Assembly (NCBI GenBank): GCA_021792615.1
Contig: JAJYUJ010000004.1
Span: 24,232-88,231 of the forward strand
Reading direction: 5' to 3'
DNA length: 64,000 bases
Source of the DNA: a bacterium
GTDB taxonomy: Bacteria; JAMCPX01
A program made the translations under genes and the position numbers. Each line of letters begins with the position of its first letter. Within the stretch, counting starts at the first letter, position 1. This document shows, piece after piece, positions 18,708-26,875 of the stretch. The notes beneath the pieces were generated by a model. The model searched no databases. It was not told the DNA's origin and worked only from the letters and a program-made list of their open reading frames with translations.

Positions 18708-19478
18708 CTATATCTTAACAAGCAATTTGTAATACAGCATACCGACGTATTCATGCATCGCCCTATAGGTATTATCCAACGCCTCGAGACTCGGCATATA
18801 ATCCATGAAATTATAACACGTCCTGTTTACTTTATAATCGGTCGGTGCCGGCATTATATTGGTCAGGCCGGCATGTTCGAATGCATAAACAGCCCTTTTC
18901 ATGTGGTAAGCAGAGGTAATCAGAATGATCTTGTGGCACGTCATCTTTGCGCACAAATTTTTCACATCATCGGCGTTCTCATACGTATTTCTGCTTTTTG
19001 AATCCGTGTAGATGTCCTTTTCCGGAACACCCATCTGGATCAGGAACCGTTTCAGAACAGGCGCCTCGGGACGCTGACATTGAAAGGCTTTACCGCTGCT
19101 GACGATGATTGGCAGCGGCTGAATCCGGTATAATCTGAAGGCATAGACGAGCCGGTGCAGTGCATCACCGGTCGGGGAGCCTTCTCCTTCGAGGTCCGGG
19201 GCATTGCTGTGTGTGCCTCCGCCCAGGACAACGTACACATCATGGGATGAAATGTCTTTTATGTTCAACTGAGCATATGTATTTTCAAGCGGTAGCATAA
19301 GCTTGTCGGCAAGGGGTCCGAGACATGCCGTGTAAACAGAAGCAGCAAATATCAACATGAGGATACCGATGCCGTAATTCTTTTTCTTGATGAGCATGAT
19401 TGCCCATAAAAACAGCATGGTGATGGCCAGGCCCGGAGGTAAAATCCATGCAGTGAACAGTTTCGATAGTATAAACAT
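18708..19478 (-). CDS. YdcF/ElyC/SanA-like membrane protein (DUF218)
   Basis: A 256-residue protein with two N-terminal membrane helices (about residues 8-55) and a DUF218 domain beginning at DVYVVLGGGTHSNAPD. Family landmarks are I-V-S-S-G-K, the acidic S-R-N-T-Y-E-N-A motif and ILITSAYHMKRA. E. coli relatives ElyC and SanA affect peptidoglycan and envelope integrity; a direct role here is inference. The start has AAAGGAGGCTGT. It lies downstream of the nucleotidyltransferase, separated by 171 bp with a palindromic repeat, and converges on the HEAT gene. Confidence 0.88.
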   Translation of the reverse strand: MFILSKLFTAWILPPGLAITMLFLWAIMLIKKKNYGIGILMLIFAASVYTACLGPLADKLMLPLENTYAQLNIKDISSHDVYVVLGGGTHSNAPDLEGEGSPTGDALHRLVYAFRLYRIQPLPIIVSSGKAFQCQRPEAPVLKRFLIQMGVPEKDIYTDSKSRNTYENADDVKNLCAKMTCHKIILITSAYHMKRAVYAFEHAGLTNIMPAPTDYKVNRTCYNFMDYMPSLEALDNTYRAMHEYVGMLYYKLLVKI

Positions 19479-19528
19479 ACAGCCTCCTTTAATTTCCTAT
19501 AGCTTCCCACATAAGTACCGTTTATCCG

Positions 19529-19644
19529 CCATTCCCGCGAAAACAAGCATTCAGTGTTTTGTTTAATATGTTTTGCTGGATTCCGTATCAAGCGCAAAAT
19601 GACGAAAACCAGATTGCTTCGCCGCCTAAGGCGGCTCGCAATGA
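19529..19644. repeat. Degenerate extragenic palindromic repeat
   Basis: A 116-bp non-coding segment combining an ATTCCCGCGAAAAC ... GGATTCC half-palindrome with GATTGCTTCGCCGC and the perfect hairpin GCCGCC-TAA-GGCGGC (19621-19635), ending in GCTCGCAATGA. This resembles the short palindromes found in many copies in deltaproteobacterial and other genomes. It may also terminate the nucleotidyltransferase operon. Confidence 0.55.
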
Positions 19645-19649
19645 TGCTT

Positions 19650-20837
19650 TTATTGTTTCGTTTGTATTATGTTTTGTACTTTTATTTTAATATAAAATAA
19701 CGGTAGCACGATCGCATAAACAATAGCAATAGAGATGAGCCATAATGCCATTCCGGTTCTTTTAAATATACCCCCGGGTTTGCGTGATTTGAAAAATACA
19801 GATACCTCATAGTCAGTAAAGTTGAAGATACGGGACAGCCAGATTTTTACACCAGAAGTAAACACCGTTGCAATTCTCAGGGTTGCGTCCGATAGCCTTG
19901 AGGTAAGTTGTATCGGCAGGTATTTCATGACAACGCTGTTCGTCCAGTAAAGGTAAGCATGGGGCAACCTGGTTATCCTGTTTACGTCTGAAGGTTCGAA
20001 CGCGCTATCGATCAAGGGCAGAAAAATCCCGGCGGCATGCGTAGGACCGAGAAAAGCTGCTATTTGTTCAGGCATAAGGTTATAGGAGGACGCCATGTAG
20101 CGAAGATCGACAATATCTCTTAATCTGAATGAAAAATTGTGGTGAATAACACTATGATAAAGGCCATAGATAAATGTTACGGAAGGATCCGGAAGAAGGA
20201 ATGATTCATTGTCCCAGTTTACGGAGAAAGCCTTCTCAAATGGATCTATATCTGCAAAATGTATAAACCTGTCATCAAACAATCGCGTGTGGACCTCGAG
20301 AGACAGGGTATTGTCGAATGACTGGTAGGGCACTATATGGGATTTTATATTGAAGAGCCAGTTTTGGTTCGTGTCCTTAAATAAGGGGTGCATGTTGTTT
20401 TGCTCCATAAGTTCCCGTATTCTCGCGGTATGCTGCTGCTCGATCAATATGTCTATATCAGCCATCGGTCTCAGTCCTATCTCATGATAAACAGATATGG
20501 ATAGCCCGGCACCCTTTAACAGCAGTATTCGAATGCCGTCTTGTTCTGCCTGTCTCTTTAATAGCTTAACCCGTTTGAGTAACAAAACATTGCGTGCGGT
20601 GTTCTTCATGTAGCTTTCTTTGAGCCGGGATACTATACCGTTATACCCGGGTATATTGAGTTGCTTCAGATGGTAATATAAAAGCGGGGAAAGAAACTCT
20701 ATCGCTGCAAGCTTCAGAATCCTTTCCGGCGCCGTTTCCCCGAGTTTTTGTTTGAGAAACGTTATATGCTCCGTGGATTTAACCGGGGAACATACATCAA
20801 GCAATAGGCTTCTGAGCGGGTCGAATAACTCTGTCAT
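19650..20837 (-). CDS. Uncharacterised nucleotidyltransferase family protein (NTP_transf_5-like)
   Basis: A 395-residue protein with a DNA polymerase beta-type nucleotidyltransferase core: ILLLKGAGLSISVYHEIGLR followed by R-P-M-A-D-I-D-I-L-I, with the D-x-D metal pair. A helical N-terminal part precedes it, and a C-terminal membrane helix (WLISIAIVYAIVLPLFYIKI) anchors it. In the NTP_transf_5 family such genes sit beside PqqD-like and lasso-B2-like genes, as here. It overlaps the B2-like gene by 4 bp (ATGA). Substrate is unknown; nucleotidylation of a peptide or sugar is a guess. Confidence 0.8.
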   Translation of the reverse strand: MTELFDPLRSLLLDVCSPVKSTEHITFLKQKLGETAPERILKLAAIEFLSPLLYYHLKQLNIPGYNGIVSRLKESYMKNTARNVLLLKRVKLLKRQAEQDGIRILLLKGAGLSISVYHEIGLRPMADIDILIEQQHTARIRELMEQNNMHPLFKDTNQNWLFNIKSHIVPYQSFDNTLSLEVHTRLFDDRFIHFADIDPFEKAFSVNWDNESFLLPDPSVTFIYGLYHSVIHHNFSFRLRDIVDLRYMASSYNLMPEQIAAFLGPTHAAGIFLPLIDSAFEPSDVNRITRLPHAYLYWTNSVVMKYLPIQLTSRLSDATLRIATVFTSGVKIWLSRIFNFTDYEVSVFFKSRKPGGIFKRTGMALWLISIAIVYAIVLPLFYIKIKVQNIIQTKQ

Positions 20838-21259
20838 GGATAGTGGAATGTTATAAAATGTTCGTGAGCAACATCTTTTTTATCATCAAATACTTCACCG
20901 TCGATGGTGACCCAGCTATGCCCTGTGATCGAAGTCTTATCTATGGCATCCTTACGAATACCGGTGTAGATGGTCACGTTGTATCCGGCAGACTTCAGGA
21001 ATTTATAGAGTAAGAGCGTTCTGTTCCAGCAATGCTGGGGCTTGAACATGCCCTTTATGCTGAGCCACATATGGACGAAGTCTCTTATGGTATTCTTATC
21101 GCAGGAAGATTGTTTTTTATGCTGCGACAGGAGAGCGAATAGCTCCTTCAATCCGTGTTTTTTTTCAAGCGAAGGAATAAAAAAGGTATAAACCCCGATT
21201 TTGAAAAACAGGACAGTCTTGTTTACTACGGTGCAGGTAATAGGAGGCCTTTCTGCCAT
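20834..21259 (-). CDS. Lasso-peptide B2-like transglutaminase/protease
   Basis: A 141-residue protein of the size and pattern of lasso peptide biosynthesis B2 (transglutaminase-like core). The catalytic Cys77 sits in H-C-W-N-R-T-L-L-L, His114 in GHSWVTIDG, and Asp120 follows, giving a Cys-His-Asp triad. In lasso systems this enzyme cleaves the leader peptide delivered by the PqqD-like partner. It overlaps the propeller lipoprotein gene by 34 bp and the nucleotidyltransferase by 4 bp. No lasso cyclase (asparagine-synthetase-like) is in the window, so the pathway type is uncertain. Confidence 0.8.
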   Translation of the reverse strand: MAERPPITCTVVNKTVLFFKIGVYTFFIPSLEKKHGLKELFALLSQHKKQSSCDKNTIRDFVHMWLSIKGMFKPQHCWNRTLLLYKFLKSAGYNVTIYTGIRKDAIDKTSITGHSWVTIDGEVFDDKKDVAHEHFITFHYP

Positions 21260-22194
21260 GTCGGCTGATCATTCAGATGGACATCATTGGTTATATCGAA
21301 ACTATTTGAGCCGTTTGCGTTCATGAGAAATATCCTCTCATTGCCATACTGTGTGGATACATAAGCGATATAATTTCCACCGGGAGAGTATGCAGGGTCG
21401 AATGCATCGAACTGAGGGTTTGACAATCCTTTCGGCGGAGCACTGCAGTCCACAGGCATGGAGAATACCTGGAGGTGTCCGGTTGATGGTGATGCGGCAA
21501 GGAAGATTATTGTTTTACCGTCAGGCGACCACGAAAGAGGGGGCACGACGTTGGCTGTGTTGCATAGCCACTGCCTGTTCGAACCGTCAGGAGCGATCGT
21601 GTAAATGCTCATGGGTGCCTCACTGCTCGGTATGGGGTTTGCACCGGGGAATGGGTCATGAATGTATGCGATGGTTTTGTCGTTGGGAGAGTATTTACCG
21701 CAGCATGCGCCTGAACCGTCATCGTTGGTTATCTGCGAGCTCATGCCTGTTTTGGGATTGATAATCTCAAGCTCTCGCTGGGTAGACACAGCCAGCGTAT
21801 AAGAGATGGTGCTGCAATCGTGGCTGTAATCGGGTGCATCCGAATCGGCATTTTGGGTATCGGTAAGCTGTGTCAGGTTGCTGCCGTCAATGGACATTGT
21901 GTATATCTGGAACCTGCCTGTCCTATTCGAAGCAAACGCGATACTGTTTTTGCATGCGGTAGGGTAGGTGTCAAAGCACTGATGTAATACACAATCGGAT
22001 GACGGATCGCTGAGCCGTGTTACTGCCGCGCCGTCCTCTTTCATAGAGTATATGCTGTAATCGCCGTCTCTGGCAGATACGAAGACTATCAAGGGTTGCT
22101 GATTTAAGAATGTCTGATAGGTTTGTCTCGAGCACGCTGATGTAAGTGCTGCTACAGCGAAGGAGAGTAAAAACAGGGTTGATTTATGTTGCAT
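21226..22194 (-). CDS. TolB-like beta-propeller lipoprotein
   Basis: A 322-residue protein with a signal peptide ending in the lipobox L-T-S-A-C (Cys about 21), so probably anchored in the outer membrane. The body is a WD40/TolB-type propeller with repeats such as SPDGKTIIFLA, SNRTGRFQIYTMSIDGSNLT and SPGGNYIAYVSTQ. Six Cys residues beyond the lipobox suggest disulfides. It overlaps the PqqD-like gene by 11 bp and the B2-like gene by 34 bp, so it is an integral part of the cassette. A propeller lipoprotein inside a RiPP-like operon is unusual. Confidence 0.85.
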   Translation of the reverse strand: MQHKSTLFLLSFAVAALTSACSRQTYQTFLNQQPLIVFVSARDGDYSIYSMKEDGAAVTRLSDPSSDCVLHQCFDTYPTACKNSIAFASNRTGRFQIYTMSIDGSNLTQLTDTQNADSDAPDYSHDCSTISYTLAVSTQRELEIINPKTGMSSQITNDDGSGACCGKYSPNDKTIAYIHDPFPGANPIPSSEAPMSIYTIAPDGSNRQWLCNTANVVPPLSWSPDGKTIIFLAASPSTGHLQVFSMPVDCSAPPKGLSNPQFDAFDPAYSPGGNYIAYVSTQYGNERIFLMNANGSNSFDITNDVHLNDQPTWQKGLLLPAP

Positions 22195-22456
22195 GTTTCT
22201 CTATTATGTTCAGGGACAATAACCGTTGTATGAGGTTTTTTACACTACTGCCTGCTTTATCCCGGTCTATGGCATAAGCAGACATAATTTCTTCTACAAT
22301 CCTGTCCTGCGTAAGGTTTGATTCAATCCCCCTGAAGATCACAAGACCTGTTTCATTCAGGGAATAATAGTGCTTGTTCCGCATATCCAGCAGTATTGCC
22401 TCGTTATTGTCAAGTTCCGTAACTATTATGTCATCTGGAATTTTGTAGGTCGTCAT
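22184..22456 (-). CDS. PqqD-family peptide-binding protein
   Basis: A 90-residue PqqD/RRE-like protein. Its start MTTYKIPDDIIVTELDNNEA and the core ILLDMRNKHYYSLNETGLVI fit the winged-helix PqqD fold, which binds leader peptides and presents them to modifying enzymes. The open frame extends upstream, but the extension crosses a terminator and the end of the next gene, so the ATG at 22456 is chosen. No Shine-Dalgarno is visible: the hairpin of the upstream terminator ends 11 nt before the start. It is the first gene of the PqqD/propeller/B2/nucleotidyltransferase cassette. Confidence 0.82.
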   Translation of the reverse strand: MTTYKIPDDIIVTELDNNEAILLDMRNKHYYSLNETGLVIFRGIESNLTQDRIVEEIMSAYAIDRDKAGSSVKNLIQRLLSLNIIEKHAT

Positions 22457-22490
22457 AGAAATAAGAACGGGGCGATCTTCGATCGCCCCG
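22457..22490 (-). terminator. Intrinsic terminator between 917-aa lipoprotein and PqqD-like gene
   Basis: A 10-bp perfect stem, CGGGGCGATC/GATCGCCCCG, with a 3-nt loop lies at 22468-22490. It is read on the minus strand after the lipoprotein stop and followed by TTCTTATTTCT, which runs into the ATG at 22456. This leaves almost no leader for the PqqD-like gene. Confidence 0.8.
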
Positions 22491-22500
22491 TGAAAAATCT

Positions 22501-25254
22501 TTACAATCCTAAATTGCTGAGATTGACCTTGCCTGTTATCACATTGATGAGCAGGTTCACCACGCCTACGTACTGGTTCAACTGTGCATTGTTCATATTT
22601 GCAGTTGAATAGCTTATGGTATCGCATGGCGCAGAAGCATTATAGGGTATACCGACATAGTTCTGGTACTTGCTGCACCAGTTGAATTGTCCCACCGTGA
22701 GCAGTCCGCCAAAGGTCGGATCCGGGAAGAACATGTACGCATCATTGGGCAATGCAATGCCAATTGTGTCCAGTGTATTTGTTGGAAGTATCTGTTGGAG
22801 TAAAGGTCCCAGAGTGGGATCCGTAACCAACATTGCAGCCAGTTGCTTAAATGTGGTTCCCGTTATATTAATTGTAATTAGTTTTGGCGGATCAACAAAT
22901 GTGCTGCCCGGCCAGTAATGGTATCTCGGGAAAAACGAAGTTGAGCCAGGAGAAAGTACTCCTCCGAGTGGCATTAATACACCCATACTCAACGCGATTC
23001 CCAGCGGAGCCGTATTAATATATGCTCCAGCGTAGAGCAGCGAGAACAGAGAACCGTTCCATAGGTCTGGTTGGCCGTTCTTTTCTCCGCAAACGGCATT
23101 CCCAATTGTAGGAGCATTTGGTATGGGCCATGGAATTCCAATAGATAGCGGACCTAAAGATAGAGAGGTAAGGGTAGTACACGATATGTCGTCGCCATAC
23201 GGATCAGGGTTAGTCGAGTTATAGCCAAGCTCAAGGTTATCCGGTACCCTGTCTGTGCCGGTATCACTCCATGCTGTCATGGTTATGCCTGAGAAGCTGA
23301 GGCCTGTAAATGGGAATGACTGTTCTTCATCCGTTTGCTCCACAATATCGCCTACCTGATGAAATTGCCCGTCGCCATAGATATTAACAAAACAGGGCTG
23401 ATTCGATTGCGTGCTATTACATACGGGCGTGCCTGCGTGCCATACATTGTCACCGTTGTCTGCATACCATTCGCCGGAATAAGACGGTGATGTCGGATTT
23501 CCGGTGCAAGGCCCGGTTATCGTATACGTAAGCGGTGTGCCGGTTGTAGGATCTGTTGTTATTTTAACTGCATCACAGGTGCCGTTCACGGTGCCATTTA
23601 TTACATTACCGGGTCCGCTCGCAGAACCGTCCGTGCCGGGAGAAAAGCTTGCCGTTGCTGTCCAGTAGCCTGCTCCATTGTTCTCGCTTCCTGGAACATG
23701 GACAAATCCATCTGCAAATGCCTCCGGTGCTGTATACGTGCTTGTGCCGACGAGGGGTGATGTAGACTGATAAGACATCGGTGCGAGTGTCTTCAAGTCG
23801 GCAGGTGGGTTACTCAAGAACGCGCCAAGGTCGATGGATGGCAATACCGGCAGTGATATGTAGGCGTCGCCTGTAGAATCAAGCATCTGAGACAAAAGTT
23901 GTGGAAGCATACCGAGTAATGGACCGAGCGTACTGCTGGTCGAACCTAAACCGGCAAGCAGAGGCTCCAACACAGGGAGCAATCTCGGCACAAGTACCGG
24001 TATTGCAGGTATAATATCCAGCGGATGCTGGCCATTGTTATCAATGATACTTGCATACAGCGCATTGGAAGCGGACTGCAAATCCGTCAGATAGATGAGT
24101 CTCGATATGGCTGGCAGTGTAAGCGTCATGCTTGCACTGAGGGGAATGGAAAGTCCGCCGGTAACAAACAACTCATTACTGATCAATTGTGCTGCTTGTT
24201 TTTGGCCCATGCCGCTTATTAAGGTAATGATGCCCTTAATTGTTTGATTGGAACCTATGCTCGGGCTTATACCCGGCAACAGTTTTAATATAACAACAAC
24301 AACCTGGCCCAATACTTCCGAACCCCATGTGTCTCCAGTCGTTGTTGATGTAGGGGGATCGTATTTTCCGTTCTTGTCGTTATCGACATAATTTATGAAT
24401 CCGTGATTTGAATTATCTCCGGTTCTTGCCATGATTGCACCCATGCTGTTGGAGAAGTTTTTGGCTGCATCGGAAAGAAGATACTGTGCATCGGAGAGCA
24501 TCTGGGCACCGTTCGAAGTCAGTGTACCGAAGTTGGGATCCGTCAAAGGATTGGGCATGGTGCATCCCGTTTTTGTTAATCCAATCAAGAGGTTTGCAAC
24601 TTCGTTTAGTACGCCGTTGTACGCGAATAACACCTTGGCACCGCCCTGGATTGTTTCAAACAAGCTGAGCATGGCATCAACCTCGCCGAGGTCGTACGCA
24701 CCCGACATATCGAGGGTAAAGCTCTGACCCGCGAGAGATGTGATCAACACTCCCATATTGGGGAGAATAACCAGTGTTGCCGTATTAATAGTAAAATCAA
24801 AACCCGTAAAAGTGCTCACAGCCTGCAGATGGGCAACTATCGGTGAGATCATATTATCGATAACCGGCCCCAGAAGTGTCTGATATGCCGAAAGGTCTAT
24901 GGGCTGACAGCCTGATGAAGAACTGCCGGAACTCCCTCCCAGCAGATTGGTAGAACTCAATAAACTTGATATTGTATCAAGTCCATTCCATGTACCGATC
25001 ATGGCAAGCCCGAAGTTTGCATGCGAATAAATAAAATTGTAATTTGGGTCGCCTTTCCCAAGGTTATTCAGAGCATCGGCGTACAGAGATTGAGCCTGTC
25101 CTCTTGAGCCGCTGCTATTCAGTCCACCGTTTTCGATGATCTTGTCTGCATTGAGTGTGTTTTGATAGGGATCCACCTTGCTTGTTGAACACTGCGTTAA
25201 TAAAAGACTGAACAGAGCGAATACCGGAAACAACCATAAACCCTTCTTTCCCAT
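22501..25254 (-). CDS. Large lipoprotein with thrombospondin-3-like Ca-binding stretch, 917 aa
   Basis: No family was recognised. The signal peptide ends in the lipobox L-L-T-Q-C (Cys about 22). The mature protein is hydrophobic and repetitive in Leu/Pro/Gly, with helices like LLPVLEPLLAGLGS. It contains Asp-rich segments resembling calcium loops: D-N-D-K-N-G-K-Y-D around residue 290, and DTGTDRVPDNLELGYN near residue 650, a thrombospondin type-3 pattern. A Cys-rich region lies at about 560-640. A good ribosome site GGAGGTG and a candidate promoter precede it. It ends at a terminator directly before the PqqD cassette. Confidence 0.85.
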   Translation of the reverse strand: MGKKGLWLFPVFALFSLLLTQCSTSKVDPYQNTLNADKIIENGGLNSSGSRGQAQSLYADALNNLGKGDPNYNFIYSHANFGLAMIGTWNGLDTISSLLSSTNLLGGSSGSSSSGCQPIDLSAYQTLLGPVIDNMISPIVAHLQAVSTFTGFDFTINTATLVILPNMGVLITSLAGQSFTLDMSGAYDLGEVDAMLSLFETIQGGAKVLFAYNGVLNEVANLLIGLTKTGCTMPNPLTDPNFGTLTSNGAQMLSDAQYLLSDAAKNFSNSMGAIMARTGDNSNHGFINYVDNDKNGKYDPPTSTTTGDTWGSEVLGQVVVVILKLLPGISPSIGSNQTIKGIITLISGMGQKQAAQLISNELFVTGGLSIPLSASMTLTLPAISRLIYLTDLQSASNALYASIIDNNGQHPLDIIPAIPVLVPRLLPVLEPLLAGLGSTSSTLGPLLGMLPQLLSQMLDSTGDAYISLPVLPSIDLGAFLSNPPADLKTLAPMSYQSTSPLVGTSTYTAPEAFADGFVHVPGSENNGAGYWTATASFSPGTDGSASGPGNVINGTVNGTCDAVKITTDPTTGTPLTYTITGPCTGNPTSPSYSGEWYADNGDNVWHAGTPVCNSTQSNQPCFVNIYGDGQFHQVGDIVEQTDEEQSFPFTGLSFSGITMTAWSDTGTDRVPDNLELGYNSTNPDPYGDDISCTTLTSLSLGPLSIGIPWPIPNAPTIGNAVCGEKNGQPDLWNGSLFSLLYAGAYINTAPLGIALSMGVLMPLGGVLSPGSTSFFPRYHYWPGSTFVDPPKLITINITGTTFKQLAAMLVTDPTLGPLLQQILPTNTLDTIGIALPNDAYMFFPDPTFGGLLTVGQFNWCSKYQNYVGIPYNASAPCDTISYSTANMNNAQLNQYVGVVNLLINVITGKVNLSNLGL

Positions 25255-25275
25255 AATGCACCTCCATTTTTGAAT

Positions 25276-25304
25276 TCAATAGTTTACTTTGCAATAATAG
25301 TCAA
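25276..25304 (-). promoter_or_regulatory. Candidate sigma-70 promoter of the 917-aa lipoprotein
   Basis: Read on the minus strand, TTGACT (25299-25304), a 17-bp spacer and TATTGA (25276-25281), then 21 nt to the lipoprotein start with GGAGGTG in between. The -10 match is weak. The AT-rich, TTCAA-containing stretch further upstream (25320-25380) shows no gene. Confidence 0.4.
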
Positions 25305-25373
25305 GTTTTAAATGCGTGCCGGCTTAAACGAAGAAATTGAAGATTAAATATTCAATAATCAAGATTCAAAAGT

Positions 25374-26246
25374 TCAAGATCTGGATGCGATAAGGTTGCC
25401 CATAATCTTATAGGCAAGTTTTGCAGCGAGAAAATCGGTTGTGATCGAATGCGGCTCGGGTGCAAGCTCCACGATGTCGCAGCCCACGAGATGCTTCTTT
25501 TTTATGATCATCTTTATCAGATCGATGACATCGTACCACGAAAGTCCGCCCGGCTCTGGTGTACCGACAGCCGGCGCAACAGACGGATCGAAGCCGTCGA
25601 GGTCTATGGTTAAATACACGGTGTTCCCGAGTGCGTCCACAACATGCTCCTTCCATAGATTATCGCTGCGTATCATATGCATATAAAAGGTGCGAATGCC
25701 CCTCTTTTTTATGAAGTCGTACTCTTCTTTGCTTTGGCTCCGAATACCGGCCTGAACAATGTCCACCATATCTTTTATCCGCGCCATCACGGATCCATGA
25801 CTGTAGATTGTGCCTTCGTACGCATCACGGAGATCGGAATGCGCATCTATCTGGAGTACGCTCATCCTCGGGGCCTGTTCAGCGAATGCCCTGAGTATCG
25901 GGTAGGTTATGGAATGTTCGCCTCCGAATGAAACCAAAAACTTGTTTTGCAGGGGCAGGGCCTTTACCGTTTCATAAATTTTATCTATGGATCGCTCTGA
26001 CGGTCCTTTATCAAACGCTATGGGCTCCAGGGTGTGTATGCCTTCAAGGTAAGGTTCGAGAGCGAGCTCTTCATCGAACAATTCGAGGTACTGCGATGCC
26101 TTGATAATAGCATCCGGGCCTTTTTTCGTGCCCGTACCGTACGACGTAGTCTGCTCGTACGGGACCGGTAAAATCAAAAATTTCGCTTGTTCGATCGGTA
26201 CGGTGTACCGTAAAAAGCTGTGTCTGTCGAAGATCGGTGCCGCCAT
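25374..26246 (-). CDS. speB: Agmatinase
   Basis: Hydrolyses agmatine to putrescine and urea with a binuclear Mn2+ site. The 290-residue ureohydrolase has all family ligand motifs: F-G-G-E-H-S-I-T, Q-I-D-A-H-S-D-L-R, YLTIDLDGFDPSVAPAVGTP and D-I-V-E-L-A-P. It lies 12 nt after the pyruvoyl-dependent arginine decarboxylase gene, so arginine to putrescine is encoded as a two-gene unit. Confidence 0.93.
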   Translation of the reverse strand: MAAPIFDRHSFLRYTVPIEQAKFLILPVPYEQTTSYGTGTKKGPDAIIKASQYLELFDEELALEPYLEGIHTLEPIAFDKGPSERSIDKIYETVKALPLQNKFLVSFGGEHSITYPILRAFAEQAPRMSVLQIDAHSDLRDAYEGTIYSHGSVMARIKDMVDIVQAGIRSQSKEEYDFIKKRGIRTFYMHMIRSDNLWKEHVVDALGNTVYLTIDLDGFDPSVAPAVGTPEPGGLSWYDVIDLIKMIIKKKHLVGCDIVELAPEPHSITTDFLAAKLAYKIMGNLIASRS

Positions 26247-26258
26247 CCTAATTCCTTC

Positions 26259-26804
26259 TCACGGCAGGAGTACTGCCGCTGCTAAAACCGTTGTCCAGTA
26301 GCCTTCTTTATCAACGGTTGCGGACTGGGTTATGTTCCGTGTTGTAACGACGTGTCCTTTGATAGTCCAGATCTCTTTCTGTTCGTCCCAGCTTTTGGTT
26401 GGATCGAATTCCACACCGAGTGTTGTCGCAAGCATGAATGCGGCAAGATCTTCGGCATAATCCCCTGCGATCTTCTCGGTCTGCCCGAAGCTGTGATGTT
26501 CCGAAAGATAACCGTGTATTGTTTCATCCTTGGGATTTGCAAGACCTATGGATGCCGCAGTCAGCCGGTGAGGCTCGTTTGACGTGTTCTCCGATAACAC
26601 ACAGAATACAATCTGCCCTTGCTGGAGGTATTGCAAGCCCTGATCAATGGTGATGATCTTACACCTCGGAGGTATAATACTGCTTACCCGTACCAGGTTA
26701 TATTCCGCTATCTTCGCATCCCTGAGTGCCATCTCAAAACTTGTTAGCTTCTGGGTATGTCTTCCTATACCCTTTGTTAAAAAAAGTTTTGAAGGTACAA
26801 ACAT
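26259..26804 (-). CDS. pdaD: Pyruvoyl-dependent arginine decarboxylase
   Basis: Decarboxylates arginine to agmatine using a self-made pyruvoyl group. The 181-residue proenzyme has the cleavage motif NLVRVSSIIPP at about residues 36-46, where chain cleavage at Ser-Ser makes the pyruvoyl residue. The C-terminal family motifs G-Y-L-S-E-H-H and A-E-D-L-A-A-F-M-L-A are also present. This archaeal-type enzyme is found in many bacteria with agmatinase next door, as here. AAAGGAG precedes the start. Confidence 0.93.
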   Translation of the reverse strand: MFVPSKLFLTKGIGRHTQKLTSFEMALRDAKIAEYNLVRVSSIIPPRCKIITIDQGLQYLQQGQIVFCVLSENTSNEPHRLTAASIGLANPKDETIHGYLSEHHSFGQTEKIAGDYAEDLAAFMLATTLGVEFDPTKSWDEQKEIWTIKGHVVTTRNITQSATVDKEGYWTTVLAAAVLLP

Positions 26805-26875
26805 ACGTTCTCCTTTTCTATCAGTCCTTTCTTTTATCTACCGGAGCAGTTATCATGTCAATATAAATTATATGG

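Noticed and set aside
22457-22627. N-terminal extension of the PqqD-like protein
   Set aside because: It crosses the terminator hairpin and the end of the large lipoprotein gene, and is not PqqD-like.
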